64,000 nucleotides of DNA from Thalassomonas viridans (lineage in GTDB: Bacteria; Pseudomonadota; Gammaproteobacteria; Enterobacterales; Alteromonadaceae). Shown here piece after piece: positions 29,224-37,267 of the stretch. Within the stretch, counting starts at the first letter, position 1, and the number at the start of each line of letters is the position of its first letter. The position numbers were made by a program, and so were the translations under genes. Below the pieces are notes generated by a model. It was not told the DNA's origin, made no database searches, and saw only the letters and a list, made by a program, of their open reading frames with translations. Location: NCBI RefSeq assembly GCF_000948985.2, contig NZ_CP059733.1, positions 3,844,001 to 3,908,000 of the forward strand. The letters are read 5' to 3'.

Positions 29224-30594
29224 ATGAAACGCGTATTATCTACACTTTTTCTCTGTATGAGTTCGATCACTTATGCCAAGACAAGCGCCCCGGAAAATAT
29301 CATCATGATCGTCGGCGACGGCATGGGACCGGCCTACGCCAGCGCCTATCGTTATTTTCATGATAATCCCAACACCCCGGAAATCGAACAAACGGTTTTT
29401 GACCGCCACCTGGTAGGCATGAGCAGCACCTACCCGGCGCAGGTTTCCGGTGTTGTTACCGACTCGGCCGCAGGCGCCACCGCCCTGGCCACGGGCATTA
29501 AGAGCTATAACGGCGCCATCGGGGTTGACGTAGACAAAAAGCCGCTGGAAAGCGTACTGGTATGGGCGAAAAAACAGGGCAAGAAAACCGGTATCGTCGT
29601 GACTTCACGCATCAACCACGCCACCCCGGCTTCTTACCTGAGCCATAATGAAAGCCGCCGCAACTATGATGAAATTGCCGACAGTTATGTCGACGACACG
29701 CTCAACGGCCAGTTCAAGGCAGATCTGATGCTGGGCGGCGGTTGGAAACACTTTATCCGTGAAGACCGCAACCTGGTCAACGAATTCAAACAGGCCGGTT
29801 TTCATTACCTCGACAGTTACGCCGGCTTAAGCAAGTTGCCGAAAAACCAGCCGGTACTGGGACTTTTTGCCGACGCCGGCCTGCCCTGGGCACTGGATGA
29901 CAGCAATAAGCACAGATTGTCCGCCATGACCAAAGCCGCCACCGCACATCTGGAAAACAAAAACGGTTACTTTATGCTGATCGAAGCCAGCCAGGTAGAC
30001 TGGGGCGGACACAGCAATGACATTGCCGCCGCCATGGCAGAAATGGACGACCTGGCAAAAACCCTGGAGTTTTTAGAAACCTATGTCGAGAAAAATCCCA
30101 ATACCCTAGTGGTATTAACGGCGGATCACAGCACAGGCGGTTTCACCATAGGCGCCCATGGCGAATACGCCTGGCGTCCTGAAGTACTGCGTACCATGAC
30201 CATGTCGCCGGAAACCATAGCCGAAAAGCTGTCTGAAAAGGCCATCAACCAGGCATACGCCAAAAGCCTGTTTAAATTTGCCCTGACGGAAGTTGAACTG
30301 GCACAGCTGCAACTGGATAAGGCCGAAGCAGCAGCTGAAGTGAAAGCCTATGAAGCAGCCAAAGCCGCCGGTAAAGCGAAAAAGATGGCCGAGCCTGAGC
30401 AGGTAGCTTCGGTACTGGAAACCAGCGTTAAACAGTTAATCGACAAGCGCACCAATACCGGCTGGACCTCTGGCGGCCATACCGGGGTCGATGTGCCGGT
30501 ATTTGCCTTTGGCCCGCAAAGCGAACGCTTTAACGGTTTGCAGGACAATACCGATATCGCCAAAAAAATCTTCACCCTGCTGGGGAAAAACTAA
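29224..30594 (+). CDS. phoA: Alkaline phosphatase (PhoA family), exported
   Basis: A 456-aa secreted alkaline phosphatase that can release phosphate from nucleotides and other monoesters. Signal peptide MKRVLSTLFLCMSSITYA. Metal site Asp32 lies in MIVGDGMGPAYA. The phosphorylated serine is Ser81 in VVTDSAAGATALATG. Metal ligands also appear in SQVDWGGHSNDI, VLTADHSTGGFTIG and SGGHTGVDVPVFAFG. I chose ATG at 29224, preceded by AGGAAAG, over TTG at 29203. It lies 133 bp after the EEP gene on the same strand. An alanine/lysine-rich insert (about 355-395) is unusual. The symbol reflects the family, not proven orthology to E. coli PhoA. Confidence 0.92.
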   Translation: MKRVLSTLFLCMSSITYAKTSAPENIIMIVGDGMGPAYASAYRYFHDNPNTPEIEQTVFDRHLVGMSSTYPAQVSGVVTDSAAGATALATGIKSYNGAIGVDVDKKPLESVLVWAKKQGKKTGIVVTSRINHATPASYLSHNESRRNYDEIADSYVDDTLNGQFKADLMLGGGWKHFIREDRNLVNEFKQAGFHYLDSYAGLSKLPKNQPVLGLFADAGLPWALDDSNKHRLSAMTKAATAHLENKNGYFMLIEASQVDWGGHSNDIAAAMAEMDDLAKTLEFLETYVEKNPNTLVVLTADHSTGGFTIGAHGEYAWRPEVLRTMTMSPETIAEKLSEKAINQAYAKSLFKFALTEVELAQLQLDKAEAAAEVKAYEAAKAAGKAKKMAEPEQVASVLETSVKQLIDKRTNTGWTSGGHTGVDVPVFAFGPQSERFNGLQDNTDIAKKIFTLLGKN

Positions 30595-30624
30595 ACCCGG
30601 CAATAAAGGTTTAAACGAATAGCG

Positions 30625-30651
30625 AAGGGGGCATTTTAGCCCTCTTTTTTT
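30625..30651 (+). terminator. Terminator after the alkaline phosphatase gene
   Basis: AGGGGGC and GCCCTCT pair with one mismatch around ATTTTA, followed by seven T. It closes the regulator-nuclease-phosphatase stretch. Confidence 0.7.
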
Positions 30652-30746
30652 ATCTCAGGTTTATCTCAGTTTGCCTCAAGCACCTGCCCCGTCAGCCACA
30701 ATAACTCCTTCCCGCCAGTGCCTGAATACAGGCCCTACCACAAGCT

Positions 30747-30908
30747 TATACCAGACGTAATAAAGAATCGATCAAGATTCAATGAGGATAAACAGTCAAG
30801 TTCAAGGCGCGTGATTGAGTAATAGCCAGCTATTGGGATTGAGCGCAACGAAGAAGTTGACTGTTTAGACCATTGAAGGTGATTGATTCATTATTTCGTT
30901 TGGTATTA
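30747..30908. repeat. MITE-like imperfect inverted repeat
   Basis: Outer arms of about 28 bp (30747-30774 and 30880-30908) are inverted complements with a few mismatches, beginning TATACCAGACG and ending TTTGGTATTA. Inner arms AAACAGTCAA (30790-30799) and TTGACTGTTT (30857-30866) are exact complements. The whole unit of about 162 bp has no open frame. It resembles small non-autonomous elements of Alteromonadales, but no second copy is in this window. It occupies most of the 396-bp gap before the oxoamine synthase gene. Confidence 0.65.
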
Positions 30909-30990
30909 GTCATTGATCGCCAGGATCGATGCAGTAATAATAACCGCGGAACAATTATAAAAAAGCAGTAATTTTAAGGATTAAAATATT

Positions 30991-32235
30991 ATGCTGACGA
31001 AGTATGAAGCTCAGTTAAAAACCATGAAACAAAGTGGTCAGGCAGCAATCGAGCAGGGCCTGTTCTTTATTACCCCCGACGACGAACAATTTAGTGAAGG
31101 CAGGTTCAACCTCAAGGGCAAACCTGTGATCAACCTGTCGTCCTGCTCCTATCTGGGGCTGGAATTAGACCCCCGCCTGGCAAAAGCCGCCGCTGAAGCC
31201 GCACGGAAATTCGGCACCCAGTACTCTTCCTGCCGGGCCTTTGCCCAGTGCCCGCTGTATGATGAGCTGGAAGATTTGCTGTCACAAATTTTCCAGGCGC
31301 CTACCCTGGCCAACCTCAGCACCACCATAGGCCATATTGCTACCTTGCCGATACTGGTGAAAGACAACAGCCACCTGGTGCTGGATATCCAGTCCCACCA
31401 CTGCCTGCGCATGAGCGCCGACTACCTGGCAAACCGCGGCATAGGCTCGAAAACCATACGCCACAACAGCCTGGAACAGCTGGAGCAGGAGATTCTTGCT
31501 CATCCGGACAAAGACGTCTGGTACCTGATCGACGGCCTCTACTCCATGTACGGCGACTATGCCCCGATATCCGAGCTTTTACTTATGCTGGATCGCTACC
31601 CTAACCTGCACCTGTATGTCGATGACGCCCACGGCACCAGCTGGACCGGCAAAAACGGCCAGGGTTATGCCCTGGAGCAGGGCCGCCATCCACGTATGGT
31701 GGTTTCCCATTCCTTCACGAAAGCCTTCGGCGGCAGCGGCGGCTGCGTGGTATTTCCGGATCAGCAAACCCGGGATCAGGTACGCCTGCTCGGCGGTCCT
31801 TTCTATTGGGGCAGCCCGATAGCACCACCGGTATTGGGCACGGCCGTGGCCTCGGCCAAATTGCACCTGGACGGCACCATCACTAAGCTGCAACAAACCT
31901 TAATGGCAAAAATCAAGCTGTTTAACCGTTTATGCCAGGAGCAGCAAATTCCGCTGATTGCCAACAATGACACCCCGATCCGTTACATCGGCCTGGGCAA
32001 ACAGGAAACCACCAATACCGTTGCCAAGTCATTACTGGAACAAGGTTTTTACGCTTCCGCCGTATGCTATCCTTCGGTATCAAAAAACAAAACCGGCTTA
32101 CGCTTGGGCATCACCAACCATTTAACGGAAAATGAAATTCATCGCCTGGTACAAACCCTGGCGGATATCCTTAAACGTGAAGTTAGCACCGACACCCGCG
32201 ACTTTATCGACAAGGCGTTTAAGCGCGCTTTTTAA
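30991..32235 (+). CDS. Alpha-oxoamine synthase family PLP enzyme
   Basis: A 414-aa fold-type I PLP enzyme related to KBL, BioF, serine palmitoyltransferase and CqsA, which condense an amino acid with an acyl-CoA and lose CO2. Evidence: INLSSCSYLGLELDP near the N-terminus, LYVDDAHGTSWTGKNG (PLP-binding Asp and His), SHSFTKAFGGSGG (Schiff-base lysine in FTKAFG) and GLRLGITNHLTENEI near the end. AAGGA precedes ATG. No neighbour encodes an acyl carrier, a short-chain dehydrogenase or a biotin gene, so the product (sphingoid base, aminoketone signal or other) cannot be named. It lies alone, ending at its own terminator. Confidence 0.85.
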   Translation: MLTKYEAQLKTMKQSGQAAIEQGLFFITPDDEQFSEGRFNLKGKPVINLSSCSYLGLELDPRLAKAAAEAARKFGTQYSSCRAFAQCPLYDELEDLLSQIFQAPTLANLSTTIGHIATLPILVKDNSHLVLDIQSHHCLRMSADYLANRGIGSKTIRHNSLEQLEQEILAHPDKDVWYLIDGLYSMYGDYAPISELLLMLDRYPNLHLYVDDAHGTSWTGKNGQGYALEQGRHPRMVVSHSFTKAFGGSGGCVVFPDQQTRDQVRLLGGPFYWGSPIAPPVLGTAVASAKLHLDGTITKLQQTLMAKIKLFNRLCQEQQIPLIANNDTPIRYIGLGKQETTNTVAKSLLEQGFYASAVCYPSVSKNKTGLRLGITNHLTENEIHRLVQTLADILKREVSTDTRDFIDKAFKRAF

Positions 32236-32251
32236 CTACAGGCTGACACAC

Positions 32252-32284
32252 AGGCCGGGCCTTTCCCCGTCCGGCCTAAGTTTT
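32252..32284 (+). terminator. Terminator after the oxoamine synthase gene
   Basis: AGGCCGG (32252-32258) and CCGGCCT (32271-32277) form a perfect 7-bp stem, followed by AAGTTTTA. It lies between two convergent genes. Confidence 0.6.
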
Positions 32285-32301
32285 AACTATCTGCAACAAT
32301 A

Positions 32302-33543
32302 TTAAAAAGGTACTGCGAATATCTCAGCAAAAGCCTCATCAAAATCTGCAAAAGGAAAGCTTCTGTATGACTTTAACCGCTCCTGCAACCTGGTTTTGAT
32401 CTTTTTAACGATATTATTTTCCGTCACAAAAGCATGGATATCATCACACTCTTTCTGTAAATCTTCGACATGATTTAGAATGTTCTGATCAGTTATTTTC
32501 TGACTACGGCCTTTGAACTGCTTCCATACCAGTGACTCAAGTGAAGGGTTATCTTTAAGCTCACGGTATTCAGCATTAAGCTGTTTTACCTTATGCTCCA
32601 GCAAAGAAGTCACTGCCGTCAGGGTATCCCCATCAAAGTCCAATAAATCATCTTCAAAGTGCTGGCTATAAAGCTGGAGTATGGTAAAGACATCTTTATT
32701 TTTACGCGCCGTCGCCAGCTCTTTCATCAGTGCCTGCTTGTTGGCTTTCTTCTCAGAGTCACTTTCTTTATCCGGGTGAAGTTTAGCCGCAAGACGTTTA
32801 TAGAGCTTATTAAGCTGACTGCCTTTAAAGAGCCTGTCAAATCCTTTTAATTGCTCCTGAAGATAATCTTGATGTTCTTGATAATAGTCTTGATGTCCTT
32901 GGTAGTCATTCTGCTGGCGATGAAAAAACTCCTGCTCGAACTCCAGCTCCTCTTCATCAAAACCAATATCTGAGGTGTCTATGTCCTCATCTTGCATCCG
33001 CTCACGTAGCGCAACTATATGTTTTTCAAGCTGGGTAGGATCCTTTGCCACTTCTTCCAATTCTTCCCGGCTTAACTGCAGGGCGCCGTCAAACATTTCC
33101 TCCAGCATAGCTTCAAGCTGGCAAAGGGCCTCTTCATCCGCAGAAATATTCTCTTGTCCGGCAAACTCTGCTATCGCAGCATTGACACGGCCTCTTAACG
33201 CTTGGGTATCGATATTTCCGGCAAAAGGATGACTTTCCAGATATTGTATATCGCTCAAAACCCAATCGAGTAACTCTTCTCTTTCCGGGTGAGTCAATGA
33301 TTTTCGGGTTATAAAACCGATAAGATGTTCAATTTGTCCCCGAAGCATTTCAGCCTGTTTTTGCTCAGCCGGTGCAGCCTTTGCCTGGAACTGAGCATAA
33401 ATTTTTGCCTGCTTGTTAGTAAGGTTTTGATTCCTTTTTTGGTGTTTTTCTATTTTAAGCCACAACCCCGACAGCTGATGAAGATTATTTCCAACGTCCT
33501 CTGTCGAATTTAACCGGCTAATAACGGGTATCGATTGATTCAT
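32302..33543 (-). CDS. J-domain-like coiled-coil protein
   Basis: A 413-aa cytoplasmic protein, acidic and Gln/Lys/Glu-rich. Residues about 240-290 resemble a J-domain: LNKLYKRLAAKLHPDKES, with the hallmark HPD tripeptide, then KKANKQALMKELATARKNKD. J-domains recruit Hsp70 (DnaK). The flanks look helical and partly coiled-coil, with a repeat of YQGHQDYYQEHQDYLQEQ before the J-like region. No signal peptide or membrane segment is seen, and no clear ribosome site precedes ATG at 33543. The partner is unknown; it stands alone between two convergent or parallel metabolic genes. Confidence 0.75.
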   Translation of the reverse strand: MNQSIPVISRLNSTEDVGNNLHQLSGLWLKIEKHQKRNQNLTNKQAKIYAQFQAKAAPAEQKQAEMLRGQIEHLIGFITRKSLTHPEREELLDWVLSDIQYLESHPFAGNIDTQALRGRVNAAIAEFAGQENISADEEALCQLEAMLEEMFDGALQLSREELEEVAKDPTQLEKHIVALRERMQDEDIDTSDIGFDEEELEFEQEFFHRQQNDYQGHQDYYQEHQDYLQEQLKGFDRLFKGSQLNKLYKRLAAKLHPDKESDSEKKANKQALMKELATARKNKDVFTILQLYSQHFEDDLLDFDGDTLTAVTSLLEHKVKQLNAEYRELKDNPSLESLVWKQFKGRSQKITDQNILNHVEDLQKECDDIHAFVTENNIVKKIKTRLQERLKSYRSFPFADFDEAFAEIFAVPF

Positions 33544-33642
33544 TTAGGCCAACATAAGTTCAAAAAATTCAGGCCCAAAGTCTAACGAAAAGCTGTCGGG
33601 CAAGCTATTTTTTAGCGCAAAAAATTTACCCGAAAATACATT

Positions 33643-34821
33643 TTAACCTGCAAGCACCTGATTAAAACGCTCAAAACCTTTTTGCAAATCTTCAACTAAA
33701 TCCTCGACATCTTCCAGACCAACATGCAAGCGTACCAGCGGGTATTGATAAGGCCATTTGGTCGCGGTGCGCATAGAGCCTATACTGTTCACCCCGATGA
33801 TCAGGCTCTCAAAACCGCCCCAGGAATATCCCATTTTAAAATGCTCCATGCCGTCGAGAAACGCCGTCAATGCCGCCTGATTGCCCTTGTTTAACACAAA
33901 AGAAAACAAACCATTGGCGCCGGTAAAATCCCGCTGCCAGAGTTCATGTCCGGGACAGGAAGCAAATGCCGGATGCAAAATAGTTTCCACTTCCTGCCGC
34001 TCCGACAGCCAGTTCGCCACCTTTAACGCACTTTGCTGGTGCTGCTTCATGCGCACCCCTAAAGTACGTATGCCCCGCAGCGCCAGGTAAAGATCATCCG
34101 GAGAAGTACACTGCCCCATCAGGTAAGAGTTTTCCCTTAGCTGCGGCCAGCATTTTTCCGTGGCGGTTGCGGTGCCCAGCATCACGTCCGAGTGACCGAC
34201 AATATATTTGGTCGCCGCCTGGATAGACACATCAACCCCATAATCAAACGGCTGGAAATTAATGCCCGCCCCCCAGGTATTGTCCAGCATCACGATGCAA
34301 TCGTGTTTATGGGCCGCTTCGGCAATGGCAGGCACATCCTGTACTTCCATGGTCAGGGAGCCGGGAGACTCAAGAAAAATCACCCGGGTATTGGGGCGGA
34401 TCAAGTCTTCAATACCCGCTCCTATCAGGGGATCGTAATAGGTGGTTTCCACCCCGAGATTGGTCAGCATCTTATCGCAAAAATCCCGGGTGGGTTCATA
34501 GGCGGTATCCACCATCAGCAAGTGATCGCCGCTTTTGATAAAAGATAAAATTGCATTGGTAATGGCGGCGGTACCGGACGGATAAATGGCACAGCCCGCT
34601 CCCCCTTCCAGCTCGGTCATGGCATCGGAAAAAGCAAAAGAGGTGGTAGTGCCGCGGCGGCCGTAAAACATCACCTGGTTAGCCTTATTGGCGGTGGCAT
34701 GTTTCATCTCTTTAACACTGTCAAATACCACGGTAGAAGCCCGGGTAACCGAAGGGTTTACCACTCCCTGGGTCCATTTTAAATGTCGCCCGGCGTTAAT
34801 TATTTTTGTATCTCTTTTCAT
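33643..34821 (-). CDS. metC: Cystathionine beta-lyase
   Basis: MetC (392 aa) cleaves cystathionine to homocysteine, pyruvate and ammonia in methionine synthesis. Cys/Met-metabolism PLP family motifs are present: YGRRGTTTSFAF, AIYPSGTAAITNAIL, VMLDNTWGAGINFQPF and SIQAATKYIVGHSDVMLG with the PLP lysine. RENSYLMGQCTSPDDLYLALRGIRTL is typical of MetC rather than MetB. A MetJ-like operator lies upstream, supporting the pathway. GGAACAAGT precedes ATG at 34821. Length is normal. Confidence 0.94.
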   Translation of the reverse strand: MKRDTKIINAGRHLKWTQGVVNPSVTRASTVVFDSVKEMKHATANKANQVMFYGRRGTTTSFAFSDAMTELEGGAGCAIYPSGTAAITNAILSFIKSGDHLLMVDTAYEPTRDFCDKMLTNLGVETTYYDPLIGAGIEDLIRPNTRVIFLESPGSLTMEVQDVPAIAEAAHKHDCIVMLDNTWGAGINFQPFDYGVDVSIQAATKYIVGHSDVMLGTATATEKCWPQLRENSYLMGQCTSPDDLYLALRGIRTLGVRMKQHQQSALKVANWLSERQEVETILHPAFASCPGHELWQRDFTGANGLFSFVLNKGNQAALTAFLDGMEHFKMGYSWGGFESLIIGVNSIGSMRTATKWPYQYPLVRLHVGLEDVEDLVEDLQKGFERFNQVLAG

Positions 34822-35176
34822 ACTTGTTCCAATGCTTTTACGTAAATGCAGCCAATAAATTGCACCAACAAATTAGCTATCTAGCCATCTAAACATCTTT
34901 ATAACCCGAAATGCCACTAAGTGCACCAACTAATTCACAATTATTATTTATTCATAACCATTCCCTGCCATTTTCACACCTGATTAGCCTGTTTTTCAAT
35001 CTATTTTATTACCCAAGGCAACAAGCAAACGAGCCGGGAGCTTCTCCATATCCAGATGACCAAACTGCAACACGGCCGACCTTCAACTGAAATAATTACA
35101 TGTAACTATATCTTTGCGCAATGGAAACGGATTGCGCCAAATATTCACTGATGATTAAAAAGAAAGGAAAATAAAA
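34822..35176. other. Gap between metC and the small secreted protein gene
   Basis: This 355-bp divergent gap contains the MetJ-like boxes and, on either side of them, a 14-bp direct repeat TGCACCAACAAATT / TGCACCAACTAATT (34861 and 34922). No gene is seen. Confidence 0.5.
34875..34898. promoter_or_regulatory. MetJ-like operator, three tandem 8-bp boxes
   Basis: AGCTATCT, AGCCATCT and AAACATCT lie head to tail, matching the MetJ consensus AGACGTCT at 5, 6 and 6 of 8 positions. They are 54-77 bp upstream of metC. MetJ binds tandem 8-mers cooperatively, so spacing and number fit S-adenosylmethionine-dependent repression of metC. Confidence 0.6.
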
Positions 35177-35494
35177 ATGAAAAAGCTGTTATTGGGTGCT
35201 GCGTTAATTTTAGGGCTGACTTCTGCTGCCCAGGCTCGTGAGGTGGTATTTAACAATGTTACTGCCGTGAACGATTACGGCTGGTCGCTTTCTATCTGGA
35301 GCGGCGCCTACAACGCCTATGGTTTCTGCCGCGCCAACGGTTTTGCCGACGCGGTAACTTTCACCTCGACTTGCGGTGAAGACGAAATGATTTTCTTAAA
35401 CTATGCCGGTGGCCGCTGGACAGAACAAGACAGCGGCAGCGCCAACCGCTGCTATGCCATTTTGGATTCGGTTACTTGTAAGTCATACCAGTAA
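35177..35494 (+). CDS. Small secreted cysteine-containing protein
   Basis: A 105-aa protein with a clear signal peptide, MKKLLLGAALILGLTSAAQA, leaving a mature protein of about 85 aa. The mature part is rich in aromatic residues and Gly/Asn and has four cysteines, in YGFCRANGF, TSTCGED, NRCYAI and VTCKSY, likely two disulfides. AAGGAAA precedes ATG. I do not recognise the family. It is a single gene with its own weak terminator. Size, export and paired cysteines would suit a small enzyme inhibitor or surface protein, but nothing proves this. Confidence 0.75.
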   Translation: MKKLLLGAALILGLTSAAQAREVVFNNVTAVNDYGWSLSIWSGAYNAYGFCRANGFADAVTFTSTCGEDEMIFLNYAGGRWTEQDSGSANRCYAILDSVTCKSYQ

Positions 35495-35522
35495 ACTCCA
35501 AGCCTGGCTTGTCTGCTAAAAC

Positions 35523-35553
35523 CCTGATCCCGCCTTCATATGGCCGGATCAGG
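35523..35553 (+). terminator. Stem-loop after the small secreted protein gene
   Basis: CCTGATCCCGCC and GGCCGGATCAGG pair over 12 bp with one mismatch around TTCATAT. No T-tract follows. Confidence 0.5.
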
Positions 35554-35612
35554 CTTCCCGTTTATGCCCCACGGCAAGTTGCTTACCGGTGCACACCTGG
35601 CATTTTAAGCGC

Positions 35613-35966
35613 TTATAACTGGTTTTTACCGTCGAACTGGCTCACCGGCAGGGTTCGGGGTTCAAGGTTTTCGATACAGCCCAGGTTAACCCGGTACTTG
35701 CCCGGCTCATATATACTGTCGTGGAAAGGATAAATGCCGCAGGTTTTGCAAAAATAGTGGTTAACGTCCTTATCTCCCCAGTGGTAAACAGACAGGTTTT
35801 CCTTTCCCTGCACTAAAGTAAACTTTTCCGGCTCAATACTTTGTTTTGACATCAAGGCATTCTTGCGGATACAGATAGAGCAATTGCATTGCAGCGCCGA
35901 AACCATTTCCTCGCATTCAAATTCAAAACGAACCGAACGGCAATGGCAGCTTCCTTTATATTTCAT
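35613..35966 (-). CDS. GFA/CENP-V fold zinc protein
   Basis: A 117-aa protein of the GFA family (named for glutathione-dependent formaldehyde-activating enzyme; most members have no proven activity). Zinc motifs: GSCHCRSVRFEF near the N-terminus, LQCNCSICIRKNA, then HYFCKTCGIYPFH. Length is normal. AGGAAAAG precedes ATG. No formaldehyde-oxidation gene (frmA, frmB) is nearby, so I give no substrate. Confidence 0.88.
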   Translation of the reverse strand: MKYKGSCHCRSVRFEFECEEMVSALQCNCSICIRKNALMSKQSIEPEKFTLVQGKENLSVYHWGDKDVNHYFCKTCGIYPFHDSIYEPGKYRVNLGCIENLEPRTLPVSQFDGKNQL

Positions 35967-36038
35967 ATCTTTTCCTGAGCATAAGCATAAAAAGAAAACT
36001 GTATATACAAACAGCCAACAAGTAAACTATTTATATGC

Positions 36039-36509
36039 TTAAGCTTTGTTGCGAAGAAAATCAATAGTATAACTTTTGCCGTCACCGCCGCTTACGGTCA
36101 CGGTTAACTTGTCCTCAGCCTCCAGCTGATAATGCAGCTTTTGGGGAAAGTCATGCTCCGGATTTTCAAAAATAGCGCTGCGGCGGGTACACTTACTGAG
36201 CTTAAAAGCAACGGGAAGTTCATTTTGTCTCACCTTTGCCAGGTAAAACACTTTCTTTGACATCTCCACCAATCTCATCGACTCACTGCCTTTGAGGGCA
36301 TTCGAGGCTTTAGAGCGCTTCTCCCCCGTACCTTCATAAGTCAATGGGCTGACCTTCTGCCATGACTCTATCATCACATTATTGCCTTTAACCCCGCTCC
36401 AGCTGCCCTGCAGCCAGTCAAGGGCTCTGAGTGAGTGGCAAGGTTGGGCATAGCTATAGCAACTAAAACCGCTGGCAAAAATAATTAACAGTACAATGAT
36501 TGTTTTCAT
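36039..36509 (-). CDS. DUF6265-like exported protein
   Basis: A 156-aa protein with an N-terminal signal sequence (MKTIIVLLIIFASGFSCYSYAQ). The mature part has LDWLQGSWSG, ESWQKVSPLTYEGTGE, IFENPEHDFPQKLHYQ and a terminal SGGDGKSYTIDFLR, the pattern of DUF6265 proteins with a lipocalin-like beta fold. ATG at 36509 is chosen; GTG at 36518 is an alternative that adds three residues. No strong ribosome site is visible. Function is unknown. Confidence 0.75.
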   Translation of the reverse strand: MKTIIVLLIIFASGFSCYSYAQPCHSLRALDWLQGSWSGVKGNNVMIESWQKVSPLTYEGTGEKRSKASNALKGSESMRLVEMSKKVFYLAKVRQNELPVAFKLSKCTRRSAIFENPEHDFPQKLHYQLEAEDKLTVTVSGGDGKSYTIDFLRNKA

Positions 36510-36665
36510 AGTCGGCACTTGAAGGAGTTAATTTAATCTCTTTTTGTTTTTTTTACTATTTAACCAAATAAAGCTTAAACCAATCAAAGAGATATTGGTA
36601 GTGGCCGGAGAAAAATGCCTCACTCGGCGAGCCGGATACAGGAACAAAACCCAAGCAGGCACCGG

Positions 36666-37061
36666 CTATTTGACGATATACATGCCTTCGCTACGGGGCC
36701 TGACAAACTGAAAACCAAATTTTTCATAAAGCGCAGGCACATCCGCCATCAGGCAGATATAGGCGCCCTTGGCCGCTTCCCTGTCCAAATAATCCATAAT
36801 ATGCTGCATTACCGTGCGGCCAAGCCCCTGCCCCTGATATTCAGGTTCAACGGCAATATCGACAATGTCGAAATTCAGCACGCCATCCCCGACAACACGC
36901 CCCATGGCTATAACCTTGTTACCATGTTTGATATGGAGGCCATAAAGGCTGTTGGGCAGGGCCTTTTCAGCCGCCTCTTTGGGCCTGGGGGTCAAGCCGG
37001 TGATTTTTCTCAAGCGGACAAAATTGTCGGCATCGACCACTTCTTCAATGACTTCAAACAT
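36666..37061 (-). CDS. GNAT family N-acetyltransferase
   Basis: A 131-aa single-domain acetyltransferase. The acetyl-CoA loop is in VEPEYQGQGLGRTVMQHIM (Q/R-x-x-G-x-G/A type), and the terminal ADVPALYEKFGFQFVRP is typical of small-molecule GNATs. Substrate unknown. ATG at 37061 follows GAGAG. It is isolated, with the terminator of the SymE-like gene just upstream. Confidence 0.87.
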   Translation of the reverse strand: MFEVIEEVVDADNFVRLRKITGLTPRPKEAAEKALPNSLYGLHIKHGNKVIAMGRVVGDGVLNFDIVDIAVEPEYQGQGLGRTVMQHIMDYLDREAAKGAYICLMADVPALYEKFGFQFVRPRSEGMYIVK

Positions 37062-37114
37062 TATCTCTCACTGTACTGTTAAGGCTTCTACATCTCTGTA
37101 CCCGTGTTTAAAAG

Positions 37115-37142
37115 CAAAAAGCCCGGCTCTTTCAAGCCGGGC
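37115..37142 (-). terminator. Terminator of the SymE-like gene
   Basis: GCCCGGCT (37121-37128) and AGCCGGGC (37135-37142) form a perfect 8-bp stem; on the minus strand five T follow. It lies 126 bp beyond the SymE-like stop. Confidence 0.7.
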
Positions 37143-37267
37143 GTATAACAGGCTAACCACAGGTTCCCGAAAAATAGCTTTATACCAAGCTCTTTTGCCG
37201 GGATCCAATGTTATTCGGGGAATTCCTCCTGATAGCTTAACATTTAATTAAAAATATCCTTCAGAGC

